Origin: Pseudomonas fortuita
GTDB taxonomy: Bacteria; Pseudomonadota; Gammaproteobacteria; Pseudomonadales; Pseudomonadaceae
Direction: 5' to 3'
Assembly: GCF_026898135.2 (NCBI RefSeq)
Contig: NZ_CP114035.2
Location: 4,567,501 to 4,631,500 of the forward strand
DNA length: 64,000 nucleotides
Shown here piece after piece: positions 47,635-54,942 of this stretch. The notes beneath the pieces are model-generated. The model was not told the origin of the DNA. It was given only the letters and a program-made list of their open reading frames with translations, and made no database searches. Positions within the stretch are counted from its first letter, which is position 1. Each line of letters starts with the position of its first letter. The translations under genes were made by a program, and so were the position numbers.

Positions 47635-49047
47635 ATGCAATCCAACGGTTTGAAGCAAAGCCTCAAGCAGCGGCACATCACCATGATCGCACTGGGCGGG
47701 GTGATCGGTGCAGGGCTGTTCATGGGCTCGGGCGCACTGATCGCATCGGCAGGGCCTGCGGCCATCCTGTCGTATTTCATTGGTGGCCTGGTGGTCACTC
47801 TGGTGATGTTCATGCTGGGCGAAATGGCCTGTCGCAACCCGGATGCGGGGTCATTCTCGACCTATGCCAACACCTGGCTCGGCGACTGGGCAGGGTTTTC
47901 AGTCGGCTGGCTGTACTGGTTCAAGTCGATGATGACCATCACCCTCGAAGCGGTACTGCTGGGCTCCATCCTGCATGACTTTCTACCCTGGCTGCCGATC
48001 TGGGCAGGCGCCTTCCTGATGTTGGTGACACTGATGGCCAGCAACGCCTACTCGGTGCGTTCGTTTGCCGAAGTGGAGTATTGGCTGGCGGCCATGAAGG
48101 TCGCCACCATCCTCATCTTCATGCTGCTGGGCATCTCGATCCTGCTGGGCCTGCACAACGACATTCCTTCGCCTGGCCTGGTCAACCTCACCGCCCACGA
48201 CGGGTTCATGCCCAATGGCCTATCGCCCGTCATGGCGGGTGTCATCGTGGTGATATTCTCCCTGGGCGGCAGCGAAATTGCCGCGGTGGCCGCAGGTGAA
48301 TCGGAGAACCCGCGGCAGAACGTGATTCGCGCGATCAAGAGCGTGATCCTGCGAGTGATGTTGTTCTACGTTGGCTCCGTGTCGATCCTGATCCTGTGCC
48401 TGCCATGGACCGACAAGGCCAACCTGGCCTCGCCCTATGTTTCGCTCTTCACCCTGGCCGGGTTCGGCGGTGCTGCGGTGGCCATGAAACTGGTGCTGTT
48501 CGTCTCGTTCATGTCGGTGATGAACTCGTTCATGTTCTCCAACTCGCGCATGCTGTTCTCGCTTAGCCAGCGCGGGCACGCGCCCAAGCTGTTCTCGCGC
48601 ACCAGCGCCAAGGGCGTGCCGATCAATGCACTGCTGCTGAGCCTGTCGATCTGCACGATGATCCTGACCGTGCACTTTATCAGCGCCGGTGACCTGTTCA
48701 TGACCCTGGCCAAGAGTACCGGCAGCCTGGTGATGGTCGTATGGATCTTCATCATCATCGCCCACGTGGCCATGCGCTGGAGAACCCGTCACGAAGCGGT
48801 CGACCCCAAGGCCTTTCGCGCCTGGTTGTTCCCGTACGCCAACATCGTTGCGCTGTTCGCCCTGTTGGCAGTGATCGGCACCCAGGCGTTCGACCCGGCG
48901 TCGCGTTTCCAGTTCTGGTTCACGGTGCTGACGCTACTGCTGGTTGTGGCGGGGTACTTCCTGATGCGCCAGCAAACGGCGGCCGCTGCAAAGGAGGCGG
49001 AGGTCAAGACAGGAGAGACAAGAAATGGCGTCCCAGGCAGGAATTGA
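47635..49047 (+). CDS. Amino acid permease of the APC/AAT family (GabP-like)
   Basis: 470 residues with about 12 membrane segments. LKQRHITMIALGGVIGAGLF, EMACRNPDAGSFSTYANTW and SLGGSEIAAVAAGESENPRQ are AAT-family signatures shared with GabP, AnsP and ProY. It carries an amino acid or amine with protons into the cell; the substrate is not readable. AGAGGACAAGG precedes the ATG. Its last seven codons run over the 3' end of the tRNA-Arg on the other strand. Confidence 0.88.
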   Translation: MQSNGLKQSLKQRHITMIALGGVIGAGLFMGSGALIASAGPAAILSYFIGGLVVTLVMFMLGEMACRNPDAGSFSTYANTWLGDWAGFSVGWLYWFKSMMTITLEAVLLGSILHDFLPWLPIWAGAFLMLVTLMASNAYSVRSFAEVEYWLAAMKVATILIFMLLGISILLGLHNDIPSPGLVNLTAHDGFMPNGLSPVMAGVIVVIFSLGGSEIAAVAAGESENPRQNVIRAIKSVILRVMLFYVGSVSILILCLPWTDKANLASPYVSLFTLAGFGGAAVAMKLVLFVSFMSVMNSFMFSNSRMLFSLSQRGHAPKLFSRTSAKGVPINALLLSLSICTMILTVHFISAGDLFMTLAKSTGSLVMVVWIFIIIAHVAMRWRTRHEAVDPKAFRAWLFPYANIVALFALLAVIGTQAFDPASRFQFWFTVLTLLLVVAGYFLMRQQTAAAAKEAEVKTGETRNGVPGRN

Positions 49048-49102
49048 ACCTGCAACCTTCCCCTTAGGAGGGGGATGCTCTATCCAATTGAGCTACTGAG
49101 AC
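49026..49102 (-). tRNA. tRNA-Arg(CCT)
   Basis: 77 bases including an encoded CCA. Acceptor GTCTCAG pairs with CTGGGAC; D stem GCTC/GAGC; anticodon loop CTCCTAA with anticodon CCT; T arm GCAGG-TTCAATT-CCTGC. The 3' end overlaps the permease stop codon on the plus strand by 22 bases. Confidence 0.96.
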
Positions 49103-49213
49103 GCTACGACCGGCAGCGAGCGCTGCACAGCGGGACGGCCAGCATGTTAACCAGCATGCTGGCATTTGTCATGCACCTACCGGGCTTTTTCGCGTAATCC
49201 TTTTCTGGCACTG

Positions 49214-49807
49214 CTACACCTGCGGCAGCACACCTTCATCGCGAAGCACCCCGAACAGGGCTGATACCGCAGCCTCCAGGGTTGTAGAGTTGTCCAGCAG
49301 GTGCACCGACGGATCAGGCAGTGCCTGCAAGCGGGCGCTGCGAGCCAGGCGCTGCTCGACTTCCTCGGCGGTTTCGCGGCCACGGGCCACCAGGCGCTGG
49401 CGCAACACCTGCGGCCTGACCTGCACAAGCACCGCCAACAGGCCCGGATAACGCTGACGCGCTTCGGCCAGGTAAGCGCGCGAGCCGTTCACCAGCACTG
49501 CCCGGCCCTCCGCCAGCCAGTCGTCCACCTGCCGGGGAATCCCGTAGTCCAGGCCGTTGGCGTGCCAGTGCATGGCAAAAGCACCCTGCACGCGCAGGGT
49601 CTCGAACTGTTCAGGCGTGACACCATGGGCGGCTTCGCCCTTGGCTTCGGCCGAACGGGTAATGACACGCCGGGCAATTTCTACCCCGGCAGCCGCCAGC
49701 CGCTCACGTGCGCCGTCGATCAGGGAATCTTTCCCCGAACCCGACGGTCCTACCAGAAATATCAACCGGCCTGTCCCTGATCGACGGTCGCTTGCGTCAT
49801 GTTGCAT
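49214..49807 (-). CDS. phnN: Ribose 1,5-bisphosphate phosphokinase PhnN
   Basis: 197 residues from ATG 49807; a GTG two codons upstream (49813) is also possible, and neither has a clear ribosome site. RLIFLVGPSGSGKDSLIDGA is the P-loop, followed by ITRSAEAKGEAAHGVTPEQF and ANGLDYGIP, as in the guanylate-kinase-like PhnN family. It makes PRPP from ribose 1,5-bisphosphate. No other phn gene is near, so it stands apart from the C-P lyase cluster. Confidence 0.87.
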   Translation of the reverse strand: MQHDASDRRSGTGRLIFLVGPSGSGKDSLIDGARERLAAAGVEIARRVITRSAEAKGEAAHGVTPEQFETLRVQGAFAMHWHANGLDYGIPRQVDDWLAEGRAVLVNGSRAYLAEARQRYPGLLAVLVQVRPQVLRQRLVARGRETAEEVEQRLARSARLQALPDPSVHLLDNSTTLEAAVSALFGVLRDEGVLPQV

Positions 49808-50151
49808 AGCCACTATGCTCTATGAAGGGAAACCGCCGCATTCTAGGTGTTTTCCTGGCCTTTTGCTGCGTTTTACCTGTTTTTGACGGCAAAAGTCTGA
49901 CGGTTGGGCAAGCCGGAGCATGTAAAACTTTTCAAACCAGTGCTCATTTCTGATAATTGGTACTGGCATAAAGCCTTTATCCGGCTCACTATTTGTCACA
50001 GAATTGACGCCAAGGAAACGGCGACCATAAGGCAAGATGAGCATCCATTTTTACTGACGGTTGAACATTTTGTCGTCGCCACGGTCGTATTTCCACCCCG
50101 TGCGGCCAATTTGAGAACCGCTTCCCCTGAACCAAAATCTGGTCAATTTAT
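49808..50151. other. Intergenic region upstream of amrZ
   Basis: About 344 bases, relatively AT-rich. No gene seen. It presumably holds the amrZ promoter; an AAACTT...TCTGA pair near 49925-49953 resembles an AlgU (sigma-22) promoter but its spacing is 18 bases. No strong ribosome site is visible before amrZ. Confidence 0.5.
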
Positions 50152-50478
50152 ATGCGCCCAATGAAACAGGCTATTTATTCAAGCCGCACCGCTGACAAAT
50201 TTGTCGTCCGCCTGCCAGACGGGATGCGTGAGCGCATTGCCGAGGTAGCGCGCAACCATCACCGCAGCATGAACTCTGAAATTATCGCGCGCCTGGAACA
50301 GAGCCTTATCCAGGAAGGTGCGTTGGGTGACGAGCTGAGCATGCGCCTGGACAGCCCTGAGCTGTCCCTGCATGAGCGCGAGTTGCTGCAGCGCTTCCGC
50401 CAACTGTCCCACCGACAGCAGAACGCCCTGGTTGCCCTCATCGCTCACGATGTGGAAATGGCCGCCGACGCTTCCTGA
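50152..50478 (+). CDS. amrZ: Ribbon-helix-helix regulator AmrZ
   Basis: 108 residues, the same length as P. aeruginosa AmrZ, to which it looks alike from the MRP(L/M)KQ start to the end. The Arc-type DNA-binding part is [20 protein letters not shown] and [18 protein letters not shown] (residues about 10-55); the C terminus [14 protein letters not shown] mediates oligomerisation. In Pseudomonas AmrZ controls flagella (including fleQ), exopolysaccharide and c-di-GMP genes. It ends at its own terminator. Confidence 0.95.
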   Translation: MRPMKQAIYSSRTADKFVVRLPDGMRERIAEVARNHHRSMNSEIIARLEQSLIQEGALGDELSMRLDSPELSLHERELLQRFRQLSHRQQNALVALIAHDVEMAADAS

Positions 50479-50495
50479 GGCGTGCAGCGAACATG

Positions 50496-50522
50496 AAAAA
50501 GCCAGCGTAAGCTGGCTTTTTT
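50496..50522 (+). terminator. Terminator of amrZ
   Basis: AAAAAGCCAGC-GTAA-GCTGGCTTTTTTG, a perfect stem with a T run, 18 bases after the stop. Confidence 0.93.
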
Positions 50523-50550
50523 GTGGGCGCCTGACTAGCCGCGCTGCAGC

Positions 50551-50673
50551 CCCTGTGGGAGCGGCCTTGTGTCGCGAAAGGGCTGCAAAGCAGCCCCGGG
50601 GCATCAGCAGCAATGCACAGATTTCTGGGGCTGCTTCGCAGCCCTTTCGCGACACAAGGCCGCTCCCACAGGG
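50551..50673. repeat. Large REP-type inverted repeat between amrZ and mgtE
   Basis: CCCTGTGGGAGCGGCCTTGT and its reverse complement at the right end enclose nested palindromes (GGGCTGC...GCAGCCC). It closely resembles 17301-17423 and may end the mgtE transcript. Confidence 0.85.
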
Positions 50674-50697
50674 CCGCGCAACTGCAAGAAAAGGGGT

Positions 50698-52140
50698 TTA
50701 CAGCAGGAACAGCGTAGCCAGGCCAAGGAAGATGAAGAAGCCGCCACTGTCCGTCACGGCAGTGATCATCACACTCGCCCCCATCGCCGGGTCGCGCCCC
50801 AGGCGGGCCAACGTCATCGGGATGAGCACACCCATCAGCGCCGCCAGTAACAGGTTCAAGGTCATCGCTGCGGTCATCACCACACCCAGTGACCAGCTGC
50901 CATACAACCAGAAAGCCACCGCACCAATCACGCCTCCCCAAACCAGGCCGTTGATCAGCGACACCGCCAGCTCCTTGCGCATCAGGCGACTGGTGTTGCC
51001 CGGCGACACCTGGTCCAGCGCCATGGCGCGGACGATCATGGTGATGGTCTGGTTACCCGAGTTGCCACCAATACCCGCAACGATCGGCATCAACGCCGCC
51101 AACGCCACCAGCTTTTCGATCGAGCCTTCGAACAGCCCGATCACGCGCGAGGCAACAAAGGCGGTGATCAGGTTGATCGCCAGCCATGCCCAACGGTTGC
51201 GGAACGAGCGCCAGACCGAGGCAAAGATATCTTCCTCTTCACGCAGACCCGCCATGTTGAGGACTTCGCTCTCGCTCTCCTCACGGATCAGGTCGACCAT
51301 CTCGTCAATGGTCAAACGGCCAATCAGACGACCGCTCTTGTCCACTACAGGTGCCGATACCAGGTCATAACGCTCGAAAGCCTGCGCCGCATCATAGGCA
51401 TCTTCCTCAGGCTGGAAGGACACCGGGTCGGTCGCCATGACCTCCGCTACCTTCTTCTCTGGGTCGTTGACCAGCAGGCGCTTGATCGGCAATACCCCTT
51501 TCAGGATGCCGTCATAATCGACCACGAACAGTTTGTCGGTGTGGTTGGGCAGTTCTTTCAGGCGGCGCAGGTAGCGCAGTACCACCTCCAGGCTGACGTC
51601 TTCGCGGATGGTGACCATCTCGAAGTCCATCAGCGCACCGACCTGCTCCTCGTCGTAGCTCAGCGCCGAGCGCACACGCTCGCGTTGCTGGGCATCGAGG
51701 GTTTCCATCAGCTCGTGAACAACGTCACGCGGCAGCTCAGGGGCCAGGTCGGCCAGCTCGTCGGCGTCCATTTCCTTGGCGGCGGCCAGCAGCTCGTGAT
51801 CGTCCATGTCGGCGATCAACGATTGACGAACCGAGTCGGAAACTTCCAGCAGGATGTCGCCATCGCGATCCGAGCGCACCAGCTGCCAGACCGTCAGGCG
51901 GTCTTCCAGGGGCAAGGCTTCGAGGATATAGGCGATGTCGGCGGGGTGCAGGTCATCAAGCTTGCGCTGCAGCTCGACGAGGTTCTGGCGGTGGACCAGG
52001 TTTTCTACCAGGTCATTGTGCGCGCCTTCCTGGCGGTGCGTCAGGTCTTCGACCACACGCTGGCGTTGCAGCAGTTCGACCACCTGGGCCAGGCGATCCT
52101 GCAGGCTTTCTTGCGCTTTTTTTACTTCTACTTCAGTCAT
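50698..52140 (-). CDS. mgtE: Magnesium transporter MgtE
   Basis: 480 residues. The cytoplasmic N domain (superhelix, HPADIAYILEALPLEDRL) is followed by two CBS domains (MATDPVSFQPEEDAYDAAQA near 225; GRLIGRLTIDEMVDL near 270) that sense Mg2+, and a C-terminal channel of five helices with LMPIVAGIGGNSGNQT, the MgtE signature. It forms a dimeric Mg2+ channel gated by cytoplasmic magnesium. Start ATG 52140 was chosen for the family start TEVEVKKAQESL. Confidence 0.95.
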   Translation of the reverse strand: MTEVEVKKAQESLQDRLAQVVELLQRQRVVEDLTHRQEGAHNDLVENLVHRQNLVELQRKLDDLHPADIAYILEALPLEDRLTVWQLVRSDRDGDILLEVSDSVRQSLIADMDDHELLAAAKEMDADELADLAPELPRDVVHELMETLDAQQRERVRSALSYDEEQVGALMDFEMVTIREDVSLEVVLRYLRRLKELPNHTDKLFVVDYDGILKGVLPIKRLLVNDPEKKVAEVMATDPVSFQPEEDAYDAAQAFERYDLVSAPVVDKSGRLIGRLTIDEMVDLIREESESEVLNMAGLREEEDIFASVWRSFRNRWAWLAINLITAFVASRVIGLFEGSIEKLVALAALMPIVAGIGGNSGNQTITMIVRAMALDQVSPGNTSRLMRKELAVSLINGLVWGGVIGAVAFWLYGSWSLGVVMTAAMTLNLLLAALMGVLIPMTLARLGRDPAMGASVMITAVTDSGGFFIFLGLATLFLL

Positions 52141-52560
52141 AGGCGAACTCCACTCCCAGCAGCGGAGCACGCCGGGAGAATCAATCGGTCAGATCTTTCT
52201 GTATGAATCTTGTTAGCGAGTAACTACTGGGTAAGTCCATGGTGGTTTTCCACAAGCCCCGGCGGGGCTGACGGGCGCAATCATACACTGCTCAAGCTGT
52301 CAGATCGCTTAAAATTTTGGTCAGAACAATCGTTTGCGTGATAAAGGTGGGACAACGCTCGAAGCTATGAGTGCGACGATTGTTGTGGATGGGGAAGCAC
52401 ATTGAAGTTCAGGTACGCTGCGCCTGATCAATTTGGGGCTGCCTTACAGCCACACGCTACACCCTGCTCATGACAGAAGAGCTTAGATCGACATCGCCAA
52501 CAATTCAGTGGCGCAAAAAACAAAAAGCCCGCTCAATTGAGCGGGCTTCTTGATGGGGTA
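52141..52560. other. Intergenic region between mgtE and the tRNA-Arg array
   Basis: 420 bases without a gene. It contains the terminator of the tRNA genes (52514-52548) and, at 52255-52269, a GC-rich hairpin (AGCCCC-GGC-GGGGCT-like) in the probable mgtE leader. I see no recognisable magnesium riboswitch. Confidence 0.5.
52514..52548 (-). terminator. Terminator downstream of the tRNA-Arg array
   Basis: Minus strand AAGCCCGCTC-AATT-GAGCGGGCTT, a perfect palindrome, followed by TTTGTTTTTTG. Confidence 0.9.
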
Positions 52561-52637
52561 TGGCGGACTCAGCAGGATTCGAACCTGCGACCGCTCGGTT
52601 CGTAGCCGAGTACTCTATCCAGCTGAGCTATGAGTCC
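52561..52637 (-). tRNA. tRNA-Arg(ACG), copy 3 in transcription order
   Basis: 77 bases with encoded CCA. Acceptor GGACTCA/TGAGTCC, anticodon loop CTACGAA (ACG), T arm GCAGG-TTCGAAT-CCTGC. Identical to the copy at 52710. Confidence 0.97.
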
Positions 52638-52709
52638 GTGGTGGTAGTTTTAGACCAGATTACCACTGGTTGACTGAAGCAGCTTTGCAAGCAGAGCCAC
52701 TTCAAAAAG

Positions 52710-52786
52710 TGGCGGACTCAGCAGGATTCGAACCTGCGACCGCTCGGTTCGTAGCCGAGTACTCTATCCAGCTGAGCTATGAGTCC
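52710..52786 (-). tRNA. tRNA-Arg(ACG), middle copy
   Basis: Same 77-base sequence as the copy at 52561; anticodon ACG, which would be edited to ICG. Confidence 0.97.
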
Positions 52787-52858
52787 GCATTGGTAGTTTT
52801 AGACCAGATTACCACTGGTTTCTTGAAGCAGCCTTGCAAACAAAGCCACTTCAAAAAG

Positions 52859-52935
52859 TGGCGGACTCAACAGGATTCGAACCTGTGACCGCTCGGTTCG
52901 TAGCCGAGTACTCTATCCAGCTGAGCTATGAGTCC
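52859..52935 (-). tRNA. tRNA-Arg(ACG), first copy, variant T arm
   Basis: Same as the others except for a compensated change in the T stem: ACAGG/CCTGT instead of GCAGG/CCTGC. Pairing is kept, so it should be functional. Confidence 0.97.
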
Positions 52936-53041
52936 GTGTCTTGCCGCGCATTATAGGTCGCTGAAACATTTTTGCAAGAACTTTTTCGTTTAAAATCAAC
53001 TACTTAGCGTTCTTACCGTTTACAGCGCCCTAAGCGAATAA

Positions 53042-53132
53042 TGGCGGTGAAGGGGGGATTCGAACCCCCGATACCCTTATGAGGTATACTCCCTTAGCAG
53101 GGGAGCGCCTTCGGCCACTCGGCCACCTCACC
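53042..53132 (-). tRNA. tRNA-Ser(GCT)
   Basis: 91 bases with encoded CCA and a long variable arm (TATACCTCATAAGGGTA region). Acceptor GGTGAGG with C-T/C pairing partner CTTCACC; anticodon loop CTGCTAA (GCT); T arm GGGGG-TTCGAAT-CCCCC. Confidence 0.96.
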
Positions 53133-53204
53133 GCAACACGAGGCGAATATTAAAGAACCTCTTTCACCTTTGCAACCCTTTTTTTGAAAAAAACTTCAAA
53201 AAAA

Positions 53205-53393
53205 TTAAAGGCTTGGCTCTTCATCCTTCTCTTTCTTGATCCGCAGGTAGATTTCCTCGCGGTGAACGGCCACTTCTTTAGGGGCGCTGACGCCAATACG
53301 CACCTGGTTGCCTTTGACGCCAAGCACCGTCACGGTGATCTCGCCGTCTCCAATGATCAGGCTCTCGGCGCACCGACGAGTCAGAATCAACAT
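53205..53393 (-). CDS. csrA: RNA-binding global regulator CsrA/RsmA
   Basis: 62 residues. [20 protein letters not shown] and the RNA-binding [12 protein letters not shown], with the key arginine at residue 44, identify CsrA. The neighbours lysC and alaS mark this as the rsmA locus of Pseudomonas rather than rsmE or rsmI. It binds GGA motifs in mRNA leaders and controls motility, biofilm and secretion under the Gac/Rsm system. Its own ribosome site AAGGAG (6 bases before ATG) contains a GGA, so self-control is possible. Confidence 0.97.
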   Translation of the reverse strand: MLILTRRCAESLIIGDGEITVTVLGVKGNQVRIGVSAPKEVAVHREEIYLRIKKEKDEEPSL

Positions 53394-53441
53394 AGCTTTC
53401 TCCTTACGCAAAACATTCAGGGGTAACAGTCTTTGGTATCA

Positions 53442-53470
53442 GGGCCTGGTCGTGGACGACGACCAGGCCC
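53442..53470 (-). promoter_or_regulatory. Hairpin in the csrA leader region
   Basis: GGGCCTGGTCGT-CGTC-like arms (GGGCCTGGTCGT / GACGACCAGGCCC) form a stem of about 12 bp, about 50 bases before the csrA ATG. There is no T run, so it is more likely an RNA structure than a terminator. Confidence 0.45.
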
Positions 53471-53521
53471 CGGTTACTCGCCACACAGGGCAGGACAGGC
53501 CATGCGTGGCGAGCAGAAACG

Positions 53522-53548
53522 CGAAGGGCGCGGCAAGCCGCGCCCTTC
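53522..53548 (-). terminator. Hairpin after lysC
   Basis: AAGGGCGCGG-CTTG-CCGCGCCCTT, a perfect stem 12 bases after the lysC stop, followed by only a weak T run (CGCGTTTC), so some read-through into csrA is expected. Confidence 0.65.
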
Positions 53549-53559
53549 CTGGCAGCGCC

Positions 53560-54795
53560 TTACTCGCCCTGTCGGACAGGTGCGTCGAGCTCGAACGCGG
53601 TGTGCAGCGCACGCACGGCCAGCTCCAGGTACTTCTCTTCGATCACGACCGAAACCTTGATCTCGGAGGTGGAGATCATCTGGATGTTGATGCTCTCCTT
53701 GGCCAGGGCTTCGAACATGCGGCTGGCAACACCGGCGTGCGAACGCATGCCGACGCCAACGATCGAGACCTTGGCGATCTTGGTATCGCCGATCACTTCA
53801 CGGGCACCGATTTCGCGGGCAGTGTTTTCCAGCACGCTTTGCGCCTTCTCGTACTCGTTGCGGTGTACGGTGAAGGTGAAGTCGGTGGTGTTATCGTGGG
53901 CAACGTTTTGCACGATCATGTCGACTTCGATGTTCGAAGCGCTGATCGGGCCGAGGATCTTGAAGGCCACGCCCGGGGTGTCCGGCACGCCGCGAATGGT
54001 CAGCTTGGCTTCATCACGGTTGAAGGCGATACCGGAAATGATCGGCTGTTCCATGGATTCCTCTTCATCAATGGTAATGAGGGTACCCGGACCCTCCTTG
54101 AAGCTGTGCAGCACGCGCAGCGGAACGTTGTACTTGCCGGCGAACTCCACCGAACGGATCTGCAGCACCTTGGAACCGAGGCTGGCCATTTCCAGCATCT
54201 CTTCGAAGGTGATCTTCTCCAGGCGTCGGGCCTGTGGCACGACGCGCGGGTCAGTGGTGTAGACGCCATCGACGTCGGTGTAGATCTGGCACTCGTCAGC
54301 TTTCAGCGCTGCCGCCAGGGCCACACCCGTGGTGTCGGAGCCGCCACGGCCCAGGGTGGTGATGCTGCCGTGCTCGTCGACGCCCTGGAAGCCTGCTACC
54401 ACGACCACGCGGCCTTCCTTGAGGTCGGCACGAATCTTCTGGTCGTCGATCTGCAGGATGCGCGCCTTGTTATGCGAGCTGTCGGTGAGGATGCGCACCT
54501 GGTTGCCGGTGTAGGACACGGCTGGCACACCACGCTTGATCAAGGCCATGGTCAGCAGGGCAATGGTGACCTGCTCACCGGTCGACACGATCACGTCCAG
54601 TTCACGCGGAACCGGATGATCGGTGATCTGCTTGGCCAGGTCGATCAGGCGATTGGTTTCACCGCTCATGGCCGACAGCACAACCACCAGGTCGTCGCCT
54701 GCCTCACGGTGTTTCTTGACCTTTTCGGCAACCTGCTCGATCCGCTCGATGGAACCGACAGAGGTGCCGCCAAATTTCTGTACGATCAACGCCAT
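53560..54795 (-). CDS. lysC: Aspartate kinase
   Basis: 411 residues. VQKFGGTSVGSIERI is the kinase signature; GRGGSDTTGVALAAAL and YTDVDGVYTTDPR complete the active site. Two ACT domains (about 265-410) bind lysine and threonine. It phosphorylates aspartate, the first step to lysine, threonine and methionine. An internal ATG at residue 248 (54054) has AGAGGA 4 bases upstream and would yield a separate beta subunit of 164 residues, as known in Bacillus and Corynebacterium. Confidence 0.96.
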   Translation of the reverse strand: MALIVQKFGGTSVGSIERIEQVAEKVKKHREAGDDLVVVLSAMSGETNRLIDLAKQITDHPVPRELDVIVSTGEQVTIALLTMALIKRGVPAVSYTGNQVRILTDSSHNKARILQIDDQKIRADLKEGRVVVVAGFQGVDEHGSITTLGRGGSDTTGVALAAALKADECQIYTDVDGVYTTDPRVVPQARRLEKITFEEMLEMASLGSKVLQIRSVEFAGKYNVPLRVLHSFKEGPGTLITIDEEESMEQPIISGIAFNRDEAKLTIRGVPDTPGVAFKILGPISASNIEVDMIVQNVAHDNTTDFTFTVHRNEYEKAQSVLENTAREIGAREVIGDTKIAKVSIVGVGMRSHAGVASRMFEALAKESINIQMISTSEIKVSVVIEEKYLELAVRALHTAFELDAPVRQGE

Positions 54796-54942
54796 TTCAA
54801 TGGTGCCTCAGCCCATACAGGGCCTCAAAAAACAATCCAACATGAAGGAGTGGACGGGAGTGGCCTGTGTGGCTAAGCCTTGCACCCGAGACTGAGCGCA
54901 CGAATTAGCCGTACAGGCCACCAGACCACCCACCCCTTCATC

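Larger units (their letters stand above)
52561..52935 (-). repeat. Tandem repeat of tRNA-Arg(ACG) units
   Basis: Three units start every 149 bases (52561, 52710, 52859). The two 72-base spacers are also near-identical, sharing AGTTTTAGACCAGATTACCA and a CACTTCAAAAAGTG palindrome, so the array arose by duplication of tRNA plus spacer. Confidence 0.92.

Noticed and set aside
49026..49102. tRNA-Arg(CCT) as an island attachment site
   Set aside because: No integrase, direct repeat or foreign-looking DNA is next to it.
49925..49953. AlgU (sigma-22)-like promoter before amrZ (AAACTT...TCTGA)
   Set aside because: Spacing is 18 bases rather than 16-17 and the -35 has a mismatch; kept only as a remark.
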